The notes below the pieces were generated by a model that saw only the letters and a list, made by a program, of their open reading frames with translations, did no database searches and was not told the origin of the DNA. This document shows, piece by piece, positions 32,610 through 41,770 of a stretch of 64,000 nt of DNA. Within the stretch, counting starts at the first letter, position 1. Every line of letters starts with the position of its first letter. The position numbers and the translations under genes were made by a program. The stretch is from Massilia sp. IC2-477 (GTDB lineage: Bacteria; Pseudomonadota; Gammaproteobacteria; Burkholderiales; Burkholderiaceae_D), in NCBI RefSeq assembly GCF_020707265.1, contig NZ_JAJFEQ010000014.1, forward strand, positions 36,402 through 100,401, read 5' to 3'.

Positions 32610-34682
32610 ATGAAGCCTAGCTTGTGCAGCACCCTGATCGCAGGCCTGTTCGCAGTCGCATCCCAGGCCGGTGCGCACGAGGGCGCCCCCGCCAATACCG
32701 CCGCCCCGTCGGCTGCCGTCGCCGGCGCGGTGTCTGGCATCGAGGTCGCCGCGATGGACCGCGAGGTGCGCGCGCAAGACGACTTCTTCCGCTACACCCA
32801 GGGCAAATGGCTGAAGGACGTCGAGATCCCGTCCGACCGTTCCAGCTGGGGCGCCTTCAACATCGCCCAGGACAAGGTCGAGCAGCAGATCGCCGCCATC
32901 GTCGCCGAAGCCGCCGCTAGCCGTGATGCGAAGGCCGGCACCGAAGCCCAGAAGATCGGTGACCTCTATACCAGCTACATCGACCAGGCGCGCCGCGACC
33001 AGCTTGGCCTGGCGCCGCTCAAGACCGAACTGGCGCGTATCCAGGCGCTGAAGGACAAGCGCGGCCTGGCGACCCTGATGGGACGCCTCGACCGCATCGG
33101 CGTGGACGGCCCGGTCGGCATGTACGTCGGCCAGGACAACAAGGATTCGACCCGCTACGTGGTCAGCATTTCGCAGTCGGGCCTGGGGATGCCGGACCGC
33201 GACTATTACCTGAACGATAGCGATGCGCGCCTGAAGGACACCCGCGCCAGGTACCAGGCCCACGTCGAGAAGATGCTGGCGCTGGCCGGCCACCAGGATG
33301 TCGCCGCCAAGGCGCAGGACATCGTGGCGCTGGAAACGGGGATCGCCCGCATCCAGTGGACCAAGGTCGAGAACCGCGATCCGGTCAAGCGCTACAACAA
33401 GAAGACCCTGGCCGAGCTCCGTGCCCTGGCGCCGGGCTTCGACTGGAACAGCTACCTGAAGGGCACGGGCGCCGGCAAGGTGGGCTCGGTGATCGTCAGC
33501 CAGCCGTCCTACCTGGAAGGCCTGGACAAGCTGATTGCCGCAACCCCGGTCGACACCTGGAAGTCCTACTTCGAGTTCCGCATGCTGAGCTCCTACGCTC
33601 CCTACCTGTCGCAGGCCTTCGTGGACGAGAGCTTCGCCTTCCGCGGCGCGGTGCTGTCGGGCCAGAAGGAAAACCGTCCACTGGAGAAGCGCGCGATCGC
33701 GGAAGTGAACCGCACCCTGAGCGAAGTGGTGGGCAAGGCCTACGTCAGCCGCCACTTCCCGGCCGAGCGCAAGCAGCAGGTGCTGGACATGGCGAAGAAT
33801 TTCATTACCGCCTTCGGTGAAGGCATCGACCAGCTCGCATGGATGTCGCCCGAGACCAGGAAGCAGGCGCACGCCAAGCTCGCCAAGATCAACGTGAAGA
33901 TTGGCTACCCGGACAAGTGGCGCGATTACTCGAAGCTGAAGATCGTGCGGGGCGACCTGGTCGGCAACATGATGCGTGCGCGCGAGTTCGGCCACGACTA
34001 CATGGTGAACCGCCTCGGCAAGCCGGTCGACCGCAGCGTGTGGAGCATGTCGCCGCAGACCGTCAACGCCTACTACAGCCCGACCCTGAACGAAGTCGTG
34101 TTCCCGGCCGCGCGCCTGCAGTATCCGCTGTACGACGCCGACGCCGAACCGGCGGTCAACTACGGTTCGGTCGGCATCTCGATCGGCCACGAGATCAGCC
34201 ACGCGTTCGACGACAAGGGTTCGCAATACGACGGCGACGGCAACCTGCGCAACTGGTGGACCGAGGAAGACGCGAAGCAGTTCGCCGCACGCGGCAAGGT
34301 GCTGGTCGACCAGTACGCCGGCTACAGCCCGCTGCCGGGCTACCACCTGAACGGCGAACTGACCCTGGGCGAGAACATCGCCGACAACGCCGGCGCCATC
34401 ATGGCCAGCCGCGCCTACAAGATCTACCTGAAGGGCAAGCCTGGTCCGGTGATCGACGGCTTCACCGCTGAACAGCGCCTGTTCATGGGGCTGTCGCAGG
34501 CGCGCAAGGGCAAGGCGCGCGACGCCGCGCTGATCTCGCAGGTCAAGACCGACCCGCACTCGCCGGCGGAATTCCGCGTCAACGGCAGCCTGCGCAACCA
34601 CCCGGGCTTCTACGAAGCCTTTGGGGTCAAGCCGGGCGACAAGATGTACCTGGACCCGAAGGATCGCGTGATCTTCTGGTAA
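32610..34682 (+). CDS. exported M13 family zinc metallopeptidase (PepO/neprilysin type)
   Basis: 690 residues. Signal peptide about 1-23 (ending SQAGA), start at ATG 32610 with GGAGAGAGAG upstream. M13 N-terminal helical domain about 45-430; catalytic domain about 485-690 with HEISHAFDD (zinc His, Glu, His), third ligand in GENIADNAG and the substrate motif NAYYSP. C-terminal RVIFW matches the family end. These enzymes cut oligopeptides in the periplasm or outside the cell. One of six exported peptidases between 24.9 and 50.4 kb. Confidence 0.96.
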   Translation: MKPSLCSTLIAGLFAVASQAGAHEGAPANTAAPSAAVAGAVSGIEVAAMDREVRAQDDFFRYTQGKWLKDVEIPSDRSSWGAFNIAQDKVEQQIAAIVAEAAASRDAKAGTEAQKIGDLYTSYIDQARRDQLGLAPLKTELARIQALKDKRGLATLMGRLDRIGVDGPVGMYVGQDNKDSTRYVVSISQSGLGMPDRDYYLNDSDARLKDTRARYQAHVEKMLALAGHQDVAAKAQDIVALETGIARIQWTKVENRDPVKRYNKKTLAELRALAPGFDWNSYLKGTGAGKVGSVIVSQPSYLEGLDKLIAATPVDTWKSYFEFRMLSSYAPYLSQAFVDESFAFRGAVLSGQKENRPLEKRAIAEVNRTLSEVVGKAYVSRHFPAERKQQVLDMAKNFITAFGEGIDQLAWMSPETRKQAHAKLAKINVKIGYPDKWRDYSKLKIVRGDLVGNMMRAREFGHDYMVNRLGKPVDRSVWSMSPQTVNAYYSPTLNEVVFPAARLQYPLYDADAEPAVNYGSVGISIGHEISHAFDDKGSQYDGDGNLRNWWTEEDAKQFAARGKVLVDQYAGYSPLPGYHLNGELTLGENIADNAGAIMASRAYKIYLKGKPGPVIDGFTAEQRLFMGLSQARKGKARDAALISQVKTDPHSPAEFRVNGSLRNHPGFYEAFGVKPGDKMYLDPKDRVIFW

Positions 34683-34706
34683 GGCCAGTCTGGTCTGTCC
34701 ACGCGA

Positions 34707-34735
34707 ACGCCACCGCAAGGTGGCGTTTTCTTTTT
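34707..34735 (+). terminator. intrinsic terminator of the M13 gene
   Basis: AACGCCACC-GCAA-GGTGGCGTT, a 9-bp stem with a GNRA tetraloop, followed by TTCTTTTT, 24 bases after the stop. Confidence 0.88.
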
Positions 34736-34739
34736 CCGC

Positions 34740-35180
34740 TCAATGCGGCGCCGGAGCAGACGCCCCTTTGGCGAGCGGAAAACATTGGAAAGCCTCCACC
34801 GCGACATGCACATCGAGAAATTCGCGGAAGGCCGTAATCTGGCTGTCGGCGACCGTGAAGATGTGCACCCAGTCGCTTTCGAATTCGCGGCCGGTGTCGC
34901 GCGCGGTCCAGGCGCCGTGGCCGAGGACCACCACCTTGTCGCCCTGGGCGATGAATTCGCGCGGCGTGAATTCGCGCGTTTCCTGTAGTTCGCTGTTCAT
35001 CCGGAAGTACTCGGCCACCTGTTCGCGGCCCTGGCGCCTGCCGGTGAAGCAGAGCTGGGGCACGGCCGGGATCTCCCAGGAGATCGTCGGCGCCATGCAC
35101 CCCAGCACATGCTCGAGATCGTGGTTGGCAAACGCCGTATAGGCCTGGCGCACCAGGTCGACATTCTGCTGCTCGCTCAT
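34740..35180 (-). CDS. NTF2-like (SnoaL-type) protein
   Basis: 146 residues, cone-shaped alpha+beta fold: VDLVRQAYTAFANHDLEHVLGCMAP at the N-terminus, EIPAVPQLCFTGRRQGREQVAEYF near 36 (by its ends) and ESDWVHIFTVADSQITAFREFLD near 100. The family includes isomerases, cyclases and binding proteins, so no reaction can be assigned. AGGAGA precedes the ATG. Confidence 0.85.
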   Translation of the reverse strand: MSEQQNVDLVRQAYTAFANHDLEHVLGCMAPTISWEIPAVPQLCFTGRRQGREQVAEYFRMNSELQETREFTPREFIAQGDKVVVLGHGAWTARDTGREFESDWVHIFTVADSQITAFREFLDVHVAVEAFQCFPLAKGASAPAPH

Positions 35181-35246
35181 CGCCGTCTCCTGCAGGGAAA
35201 GGATGGGCTTTCAGTATCGTTCAGAATCGCGATTGTGCAAGGGCGC

Positions 35247-35618
35247 TCAGCCTTGCGCAGCCTCGATCAGCTCGACCCGGTTGCCGAAGGGATCTTCGAT
35301 GCCCGCGCGGCGCCGTCCATAGACCTGGGCTTCCTCGCGTACCTCCACGCCGCGTTCGCGCAGCAGGGCGCAATAGGCGTCGAAATCCTCGACAAAGAAG
35401 GCCGGATGCGCCTTCTTGGCCGGCACAAAGTTGGCCTGGCCGCCGATGTGCAGTTGCGAGGCGCCGGCGCTGAACCACACGCCGCCATTGGCGTTCAGCG
35501 GCGCCGGCTTCGGCACCTCGGCCAGGCCCAGCACGCCGCCGTAGAAGGCACGCGCTTCATCGTCGGCGCCCGGAGGAGTGGCGACCTGGACGTGATCGAT
35601 ACCGGCAATATGGGGCAT
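35247..35618 (-). CDS. VOC (glyoxalase/bleomycin-resistance) family protein
   Basis: 123 residues, one vicinal-oxygen-chelate module pair. IDHVQVATPPG at the start, FYGGVLGLAEVPKP, QLHIGG near 57, HPAFFVEDFDAYCALL near 71 and IEDPFGNRVELIE at the end mark the fold; the His and Glu metal positions are in DHVQV, LHIG and VELIE. Its activity is not predictable. GGAGA precedes the ATG. Confidence 0.87.
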   Translation of the reverse strand: MPHIAGIDHVQVATPPGADDEARAFYGGVLGLAEVPKPAPLNANGGVWFSAGASQLHIGGQANFVPAKKAHPAFFVEDFDAYCALLRERGVEVREEAQVYGRRRAGIEDPFGNRVELIEAAQG

Positions 35619-35687
35619 GGGCTTCTCCGCGATGGTGTAGAGAAGGCATTATCGCATCCCATGCGTGTGCCGCTTTCAATAAAAAAC

Positions 35688-35705
35688 GGCCAGCGCAAGC
35701 TGGCC
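35688..35705 (-). terminator. terminator of the fasciclin gene
   Basis: GGCCAGC-GCAA-GCTGGCC with six A on the plus-strand left side, so the U run follows the hairpin on the minus strand, 24 bases after the fasciclin stop. Confidence 0.8.
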
Positions 35706-35728
35706 GGCATCGCCTGGGGGAGGGCGAA

Positions 35729-36184
35729 TTAGTTCGGCATGATCACCGAGTCGATGACATGGATGACGCCGTTGTCGGCCGCCACGTCGGTCTTGACGAC
35801 CTTGGCCTTGTCGACCGAGACCGTGCCGCCCTTGGCGCTGACGGTCAGGCTGCTGCCCTCCACGGTCTTGACCGGTCCCGGCTTGACGTCGGCGGCCATC
35901 ACCTTGCCCGGCACCACGTGGTAGGTCAGGACCTTGGTCAGTGCGGCCTTGTCCTTCAGCAGGGCGTCCAGCTTGGCCTTCGGGATCTTGGCAAAGGCCG
36001 CGTCGGTCGGCGCGAACACCGTGTACGGTCCCGGGCCCTTGAGGGTATCGACCAGGCCCGCAGCCTGCACGGCGGTGATCAGGGTGTTGAAGCTGCCTGC
36101 CGACTTCGCGGTGTCCACGATGTCCGCAGCCTGCGCGGCCGTCAGGGAGAAGGCCATGAGGCTGCCGAGTACGATCTTCTTCAT
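35729..36184 (-). CDS. exported fasciclin-domain protein
   Basis: 151 residues. Signal peptide ends TAAQA at about 20, then one FAS1 domain fills the protein: FNTLITAVQAAGLVDTLKGPGPYTVFAPTDAAF (by its ends, near 32), YHVVPGKVMAADV near 88 and the terminal NGVIHVIDSVIMP. FAS1 domains mediate adhesion or matrix binding. AAGGAG precedes the ATG by 6 bases. Divergent from the M28 gene. Confidence 0.93.
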   Translation of the reverse strand: MKKIVLGSLMAFSLTAAQAADIVDTAKSAGSFNTLITAVQAAGLVDTLKGPGPYTVFAPTDAAFAKIPKAKLDALLKDKAALTKVLTYHVVPGKVMAADVKPGPVKTVEGSSLTVSAKGGTVSVDKAKVVKTDVAADNGVIHVIDSVIMPN

Positions 36185-36433
36185 CTTGCGCTCCTTGGTT
36201 GGTTGTACCGAGATTGTCTAAAGAATATTAGCTGATATCGACCCGTTGTCCAGTTGGTGAACTGGAAAATCCTTTAAATAGTCGGTTCAATTTGAAGACA
36301 AGTCCGTGTCGTGAACTGCAGGGAGCGGCAGCACGGCGCTGCGGGCCTGCACCGGTGGGGAGAAGGAGTGGAAGCGGCCCGATTTGCGTGGTACTGTGGC
36401 CGCCTTGCACTTTCTCAACAAGGGAGCCCTGCA

Positions 36434-38083
<1,650 letters not shown>

Positions 38084-38104
38084 GCCAGCCGTTTGACCGG
38101 CGCG

Positions 38105-38133
38105 AACGCCACCGCATGCGGTGGCGTTTTTCA
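38105..38133 (+). terminator. intrinsic terminator, perfect 24-base palindrome
   Basis: AACGCCACCGC joined to GCGGTGGCGTT through a central AT forms a complete palindrome followed by TTT, 21 bases after the M28 stop. Confidence 0.85.
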
Positions 38134-38229
38134 TTGTGCGCCGCAGACACATGCATACCGCTTTACTGTTGAGTTTTTTGGCGGCAGGTGGATAATCGGC
38201 CCATACCGCCGATATTTACAAGAACAATC

Positions 38230-39837
38230 ATGGCTTACTCTTCCGTGCACCGACCGCAGCACACCGTTCACTTCGTCAGGTTGACCGGCATACTGCTGGC
38301 CGCCAGCCTGGCCGCCTGCGGAGGAGGTGGGGGCGGCACCCCGGCAACGGCGCCGCCACCGGTGGTGCAGCAACCGCCTCCGGTCACGGCGCTGCCGGGC
38401 AGCTACGCCGATCCGGTCCTGTACTCGGGCGCGGCCACGGCCTCGCTGCCCAGCGCGCAGGAGCAGGCCGCCAAGGTCCAGGCCAAGATCACCCTCGACG
38501 GCAAGCCGCTCGACTATACCGCCACCACCGGCCACCTGACCGCCACCGACCTGGCAAGCGGCCAGCCGGCGGCCTCCTTCTTCTACGTCGCCTATACCGC
38601 CGGCAGCTTGCCCGCGGCGCAGCGGCCGCTCACCTTCTTTTTCAACGGCGGACCGGGTTCGTCCTCGGTCTGGCTGCACATCGGATCGTTCGCACCGCGC
38701 CGGCTGGCGACCAGCTTCCCGGCCACCACGCCTGCCGCCGTGGCGGGCAACCTGGTCGACAACCAGGAAACGCTGCTGGATCACTCCGACCTGGTGTTCG
38801 TGGATGCCATCGGCACCGGCTATTCGCAGGCGATCGCGCCGCGCACCAATGCCCAGTTCTGGGGCGTGGACCAGGATGCGGCGGCCTTCCGCGATTTCGT
38901 GCGGCGCTACCTCGCCGTCAACAACCGGCAAGCCTCGCCGCTCTACCTGTTCGGCGAATCCTACGGCGCGCCGCGCGCCGCCGTGCTGGCCAACCTGCTC
39001 GAGAGCGCCGGCGTGCGCGTGGCCGGCGTGATGCTGCAGTCGGCCGCCATGAACTACACCAGCAACTGCGGCATGTTCAATCCTGGCCAGGCCAGCTGCG
39101 AAGGCTATATCCCGAGCTATGCGGCGGTGTCGTACTACCACCAGAACGGCAGCCTGCCGACCGACTTCTCGACGGTGCTGCAGAAAGCGCGCGAATTCGC
39201 CGCCGGCCCTTACCGCAGCGAAGTCAATGCCTTCATCGCGAACAAGACCGCGCCGAGCGAGGCGAGCATCGCCCAGCTGGTGTCCTATACGGGACTGGCG
39301 GCGGCGACCTGGCGCCAGGACTTTTCGATGGTGCCGGGCGCCTACCGCCAGCGCCTGCTGCCGGGCCAGATGATTGGCCGCTACGATGCCCGGGTGAAGG
39401 CGCCCAGCGGCAGTGCGCTGACGGTCGACGGCGACCCGTCGCTGACGGTGGTCGGCCCCGCCGTCAACGGCAGCGTCAAGAATTACCTGCAAAACGAATT
39501 GCGCTACACGGCGCTCACGAACTACATCGGCTCCAACAACGTGCTGAACCTGTGGAACTTCAGCCACGACGGCAAACCCCTGCCGGACACGATTCCGGAC
39601 CTGGCCGCGGCCATGACCCTGAATCCCGCCCTGAAGGTGATCGCCATGAGCGGCTACCATGACCTGGCGACGCCTTTCTACCAGACCGAGCTCGATCTGG
39701 CACGGCTGGGCCCCGGGGCCGCGATCCAGATCCGCAACTACAACAGCGGGCACATGAGCTATCTCGACGACGAGGTGCGGCGCCTGCAGAAGGCCGACCT
39801 GCGCGCCTTCTACAACAGCGTATCGGTGGCACAATGA
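38230..39837 (+). CDS. S10 family serine carboxypeptidase-like lipoprotein
   Basis: 535 residues. Signal peptide with lipobox LAAC near 32, then a Gly run and a Pro-rich linker, so it is probably anchored to the outer membrane. The S10 fold is shown by FFFNGGPGSSSVWLHIGSFAP near 140 (by its core), nucleophile GESYGAPR near 253, Asp in MSGYHDLAT near 475 and His in NSGHMSYLD near 505, a complete triad. Its stop overlaps the EF-hand gene (ATGA), so they are co-expressed. Carboxypeptidase activity would complement the aminopeptidases nearby. Confidence 0.93.
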   Translation: MAYSSVHRPQHTVHFVRLTGILLAASLAACGGGGGGTPATAPPPVVQQPPPVTALPGSYADPVLYSGAATASLPSAQEQAAKVQAKITLDGKPLDYTATTGHLTATDLASGQPAASFFYVAYTAGSLPAAQRPLTFFFNGGPGSSSVWLHIGSFAPRRLATSFPATTPAAVAGNLVDNQETLLDHSDLVFVDAIGTGYSQAIAPRTNAQFWGVDQDAAAFRDFVRRYLAVNNRQASPLYLFGESYGAPRAAVLANLLESAGVRVAGVMLQSAAMNYTSNCGMFNPGQASCEGYIPSYAAVSYYHQNGSLPTDFSTVLQKAREFAAGPYRSEVNAFIANKTAPSEASIAQLVSYTGLAAATWRQDFSMVPGAYRQRLLPGQMIGRYDARVKAPSGSALTVDGDPSLTVVGPAVNGSVKNYLQNELRYTALTNYIGSNNVLNLWNFSHDGKPLPDTIPDLAAAMTLNPALKVIAMSGYHDLATPFYQTELDLARLGPGAAIQIRNYNSGHMSYLDDEVRRLQKADLRAFYNSVSVAQ

Positions 39838-40175
39838 AGACCATGCCTATCCTGTTTTTGCTGATGATTGCGGTGGGTTCGGCCAGCGCGCAGGAGCCGG
39901 TCGGCGACGCCCAGTTGCCGCCGGCCCTGAGGAACCTGCCGCCTGCGCCGCCGCCCGCGGCCGGCGCTGCGCTGCAGGCGCAGGCGCTGGCCAAGCTCGA
40001 GGCGCAGTTCCGGGCGGCCGACCGCGACAATAATGGCAGCCTGACGCCCGAAGAAGCCAAGGGCTTCGGCTTCGTCGCCAAACACTTCGAGGCCATCGAT
40101 ACCGCGCGCCGTGGCGCGGTCAGCTTCGACGAACTGCGCGCCTATCTCGCGCGATCGAAAGCCGAACGGCGCTAG
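39834..40175 (+). CDS. exported EF-hand protein
   Basis: 113 residues; ATG overlaps the S10 stop by 4 bases. Signal peptide ends ASAQ near 20, then a Pro/Ala linker. One canonical EF-hand loop, DRDNNGSLTPEE near 62, should bind Ca2+; the second loop (DTARRGAVSFDE near 90) lacks some ligands. Translational coupling with the S10 gene hints at calcium-dependent support of that enzyme or of matrix structure; this is inference. Confidence 0.88.
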   Translation: MKTMPILFLLMIAVGSASAQEPVGDAQLPPALRNLPPAPPPAAGAALQAQALAKLEAQFRAADRDNNGSLTPEEAKGFGFVAKHFEAIDTARRGAVSFDELRAYLARSKAERR

Positions 40176-40182
40176 GAAGACA

Positions 40183-40208
40183 AAAGCGCCACCCGAAGGT
40201 GGCGCTTT
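40183..40208. terminator. bidirectional hairpin between convergent genes
   Basis: AAAGCGCCACC-CGAA-GGTGGCGCTTT. On the minus strand the loop reads UUCG closed by C-G, the extra-stable tetraloop, and it ends the PEP-CTERM gene at 40233 as well as the EF-hand gene. Confidence 0.85.
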
Positions 40209-40232
40209 GCGCATCCGAAAAGCACTGATGCC

Positions 40233-41015
40233 TCAGCGGTCCGTCTTGCGGCCGCGCCGCGAGGCGAGCAGTCCCGCACCGCCGGCGACCATTAGCAGCC
40301 AGGTGGCCGGAAGGGGGACGGCGGCCGGCGCAATGCCCTGCACGCCGACGGTGAAGCCATTCCAGTATTCGCTCGTCATGCTGCGCCAGCTCAGCGAATT
40401 AAATGCCCCGGTAAAGCGGATCGCGCCGTGGGGTTCCCCGGTGCCGATCAGGCGGTATTCGATGTTGCCGCCCCCGAGATCGATCACTTGCTTGGTCACG
40501 CTGCCGCAGCCGTAATGGCCGCAGCTGTTATTGCCGGGCGCTGCGGCCCCAAGGCCGGCGCCATAGCTGAGGATCTCGAAGTCCTGGTTCAGGAAGGCAT
40601 AGCCGTTGCCGTTCAGGCTGACAAAGGCGAATACCGGGTTGAGGACCGTTTGCGAGAACGTGAGCGTCTGGTTGCCCGCGTACTGCAGCGCGATGATGTC
40701 GCTGTCGCTGGGCGCGTTGTCGACCTGGGCGCTGGTGTATGGCGAGTTGGCGGCAGGAAGGCCCGGAGACCAGTAATTGGTGCCGCCACTGGACTGGTAG
40801 AAGCCAATGCCGGCGGCGTTGGTATAGGTGACGTTGAGGGTCGTGCTTGCGGTGGTGATGCTGCCGTTGCCAATGAACCCGCGGCCGGGATCGGCATCGG
40901 CGCCAGTCCAGTCGGTCCAGTAAACCGGAGCGGCGCTAGCGGCGCCTCCGGCAAGGGCCAGGGTCAAGGCAGGAATAGCGCGAAACAGTTTCGCGCCAAG
41001 GCGTCGAGTCGTCAT
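40233..41015 (-). CDS. PEP-CTERM (VPLPA variant) exported protein
   Basis: 260 residues. Signal peptide core IPALTLALAGGAASA; the C-terminal VPLPATWLLMVAGGAGLLASRRGRK is a sorting signal with the VPLP variant of the motif, a hydrophobic span and basic end. The mature part is beta-rich, Gly/Asn/Ser/Tyr-rich, with a Cys pair (CGHYGC). It should be processed by an exosortase and join the extracellular matrix. GGGAGA precedes the ATG, and a good sigma-54 promoter lies 62 bases upstream. Confidence 0.9.
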   Translation of the reverse strand: MTTRRLGAKLFRAIPALTLALAGGAASAAPVYWTDWTGADADPGRGFIGNGSITTASTTLNVTYTNAAGIGFYQSSGGTNYWSPGLPAANSPYTSAQVDNAPSDSDIIALQYAGNQTLTFSQTVLNPVFAFVSLNGNGYAFLNQDFEILSYGAGLGAAAPGNNSCGHYGCGSVTKQVIDLGGGNIEYRLIGTGEPHGAIRFTGAFNSLSWRSMTSEYWNGFTVGVQGIAPAAVPLPATWLLMVAGGAGLLASRRGRKTDR

Positions 41016-41076
41016 AAGTTCTCCCTAGTGTGTCTGGTGTGTCGACTGTGCGAGTGACAGTCGGTATGGCATTGTA

Positions 41077-41092
41077 AGCAACTTTTATGCCA
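41077..41092 (-). promoter_or_regulatory. sigma-54 promoter of the PEP-CTERM gene
   Basis: Read on the minus strand: TGGCAT-AAAAG-TTGCT, a near-perfect match to TGGCAC-N5-TTGCW with the invariant GG and GC in place and the correct spacing. The start of transcription should fall near 41066, leaving a leader of about 50 bases. Confidence 0.68.
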
Positions 41093-41193
41093 CGAAACTA
41101 AGCAGTTGATTTATAAGACAGCACGAAAAGCAGGGAGAGCAGGGCGTAAGATTTTCCGACAGTCGCCAATTACAGTGCCGTTTTGCGCCTGAC

Positions 41194-41532
41194 TCAAGCC
41201 TTGCGCACGAATTCTGTCTTGAGGCTCATCGCGCCGAAACCGTCGATCTTGCAGTCGATGTCGTGGTCGGCGTCGACCAGGCGGATGTTCTTGACCCGGG
41301 TGCCCTGCTTGATCACGCCGCCCGAGCCTTTCGGCTTCAGGTCCTTGATGACGGTGACCGTATCGCCATCCTGCAGGATAGTGCCGGAGGCATCACGCCA
41401 GACCCGGCCCGCTTCGGCCGCTTGCGCCTCTACCTGCCATTCGTGGGCACATTCCGGGCAGACGTACTGGCCGCCGCCGTCTTCATAGGTGAGGGTGGAG
41501 CGGCATTGCGGGCAGGGAGGGAGTGTGTGCAT
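41194..41532 (-). CDS. yjdM: YjdM/PhnA zinc-ribbon protein
   Basis: 112 residues. N-terminal zinc ribbon CPQCRSTLTYEDGGGQYVCPEC, named here by its two CxxC pairs, followed by the PhnA domain (RDASGTILQDGDTV, IKDLKPKGSGG, IDCKIDGFGAMSLKTEFVRK). Named for proximity to phosphonate genes in E. coli, it does not itself degrade phosphonate and its function is unknown. ATG 41532 has GAGG 5 bases upstream. The tRNA-Phe gene and a terminator-like hairpin lie immediately upstream on the same strand. Confidence 0.93.
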   Translation of the reverse strand: MHTLPPCPQCRSTLTYEDGGGQYVCPECAHEWQVEAQAAEAGRVWRDASGTILQDGDTVTVIKDLKPKGSGGVIKQGTRVKNIRLVDADHDIDCKIDGFGAMSLKTEFVRKA

Positions 41533-41549
41533 GGCGACCTCGGAATGCA

Positions 41550-41575
41550 AAAACGCCACCCGAAGGTGGCGTTTT
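41550..41575 (-). terminator. terminator/attenuator hairpin between tRNA-Phe and yjdM
   Basis: AAAACGCCACC-CGAA-GGTGGCGTTTT; on the minus strand a C(UUCG)G loop and a five-U tail. It starts 9 bases after the tRNA end and finishes 8 bases before the yjdM ribosome-binding site, so it stands within any tRNA-yjdM transcript. Confidence 0.82.
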
Positions 41576-41584
41576 CTGGAATCT

Positions 41585-41660
41585 TGGTGGCCCGGGGCGG
41601 AATCGAACCACCGACACAAGGATTTTCAATCCTCTGCTCTACCAACTGAGCTACCAGGCC
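41585..41660 (-). tRNA. tRNA-Phe (GAA), copy 2
   Basis: 76 bases, identical to the copy at 4647-4722, including encoded CCA and anticodon loop TTGAAAA. The flanks differ, apart from a related hairpin at the 3' side. Confidence 0.98.
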
Positions 41661-41757
41661 AAGAGAGGCATGATTATAGCCAGCGATTTTCATCTGCGCA
41701 AGCCCCCGCGCATCCGGCACGCTACAAGGACGGCCGGGCGCGCTGTTGACATCTCGC

Positions 41758-41763
41758 TATAAT
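41758..41763 (+). promoter_or_regulatory. consensus -10 placed for a leaderless start
   Basis: TATAAT ends 7 bases before the ATG at 41771. No ribosome-binding site precedes that ATG, and no -35 is seen at the normal distance (TTGACA at 41746 is far too close). Confidence 0.4.
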
Positions 41764-41770
41764 GTATTTC

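Noticed and set aside
41746..41751. TTGACA as the -35 of the UbiH-type gene promoter.
   Set aside because: Only 6 bases separate it from TATAAT; it cannot serve that -10 and has no other -10 at 17 bases.
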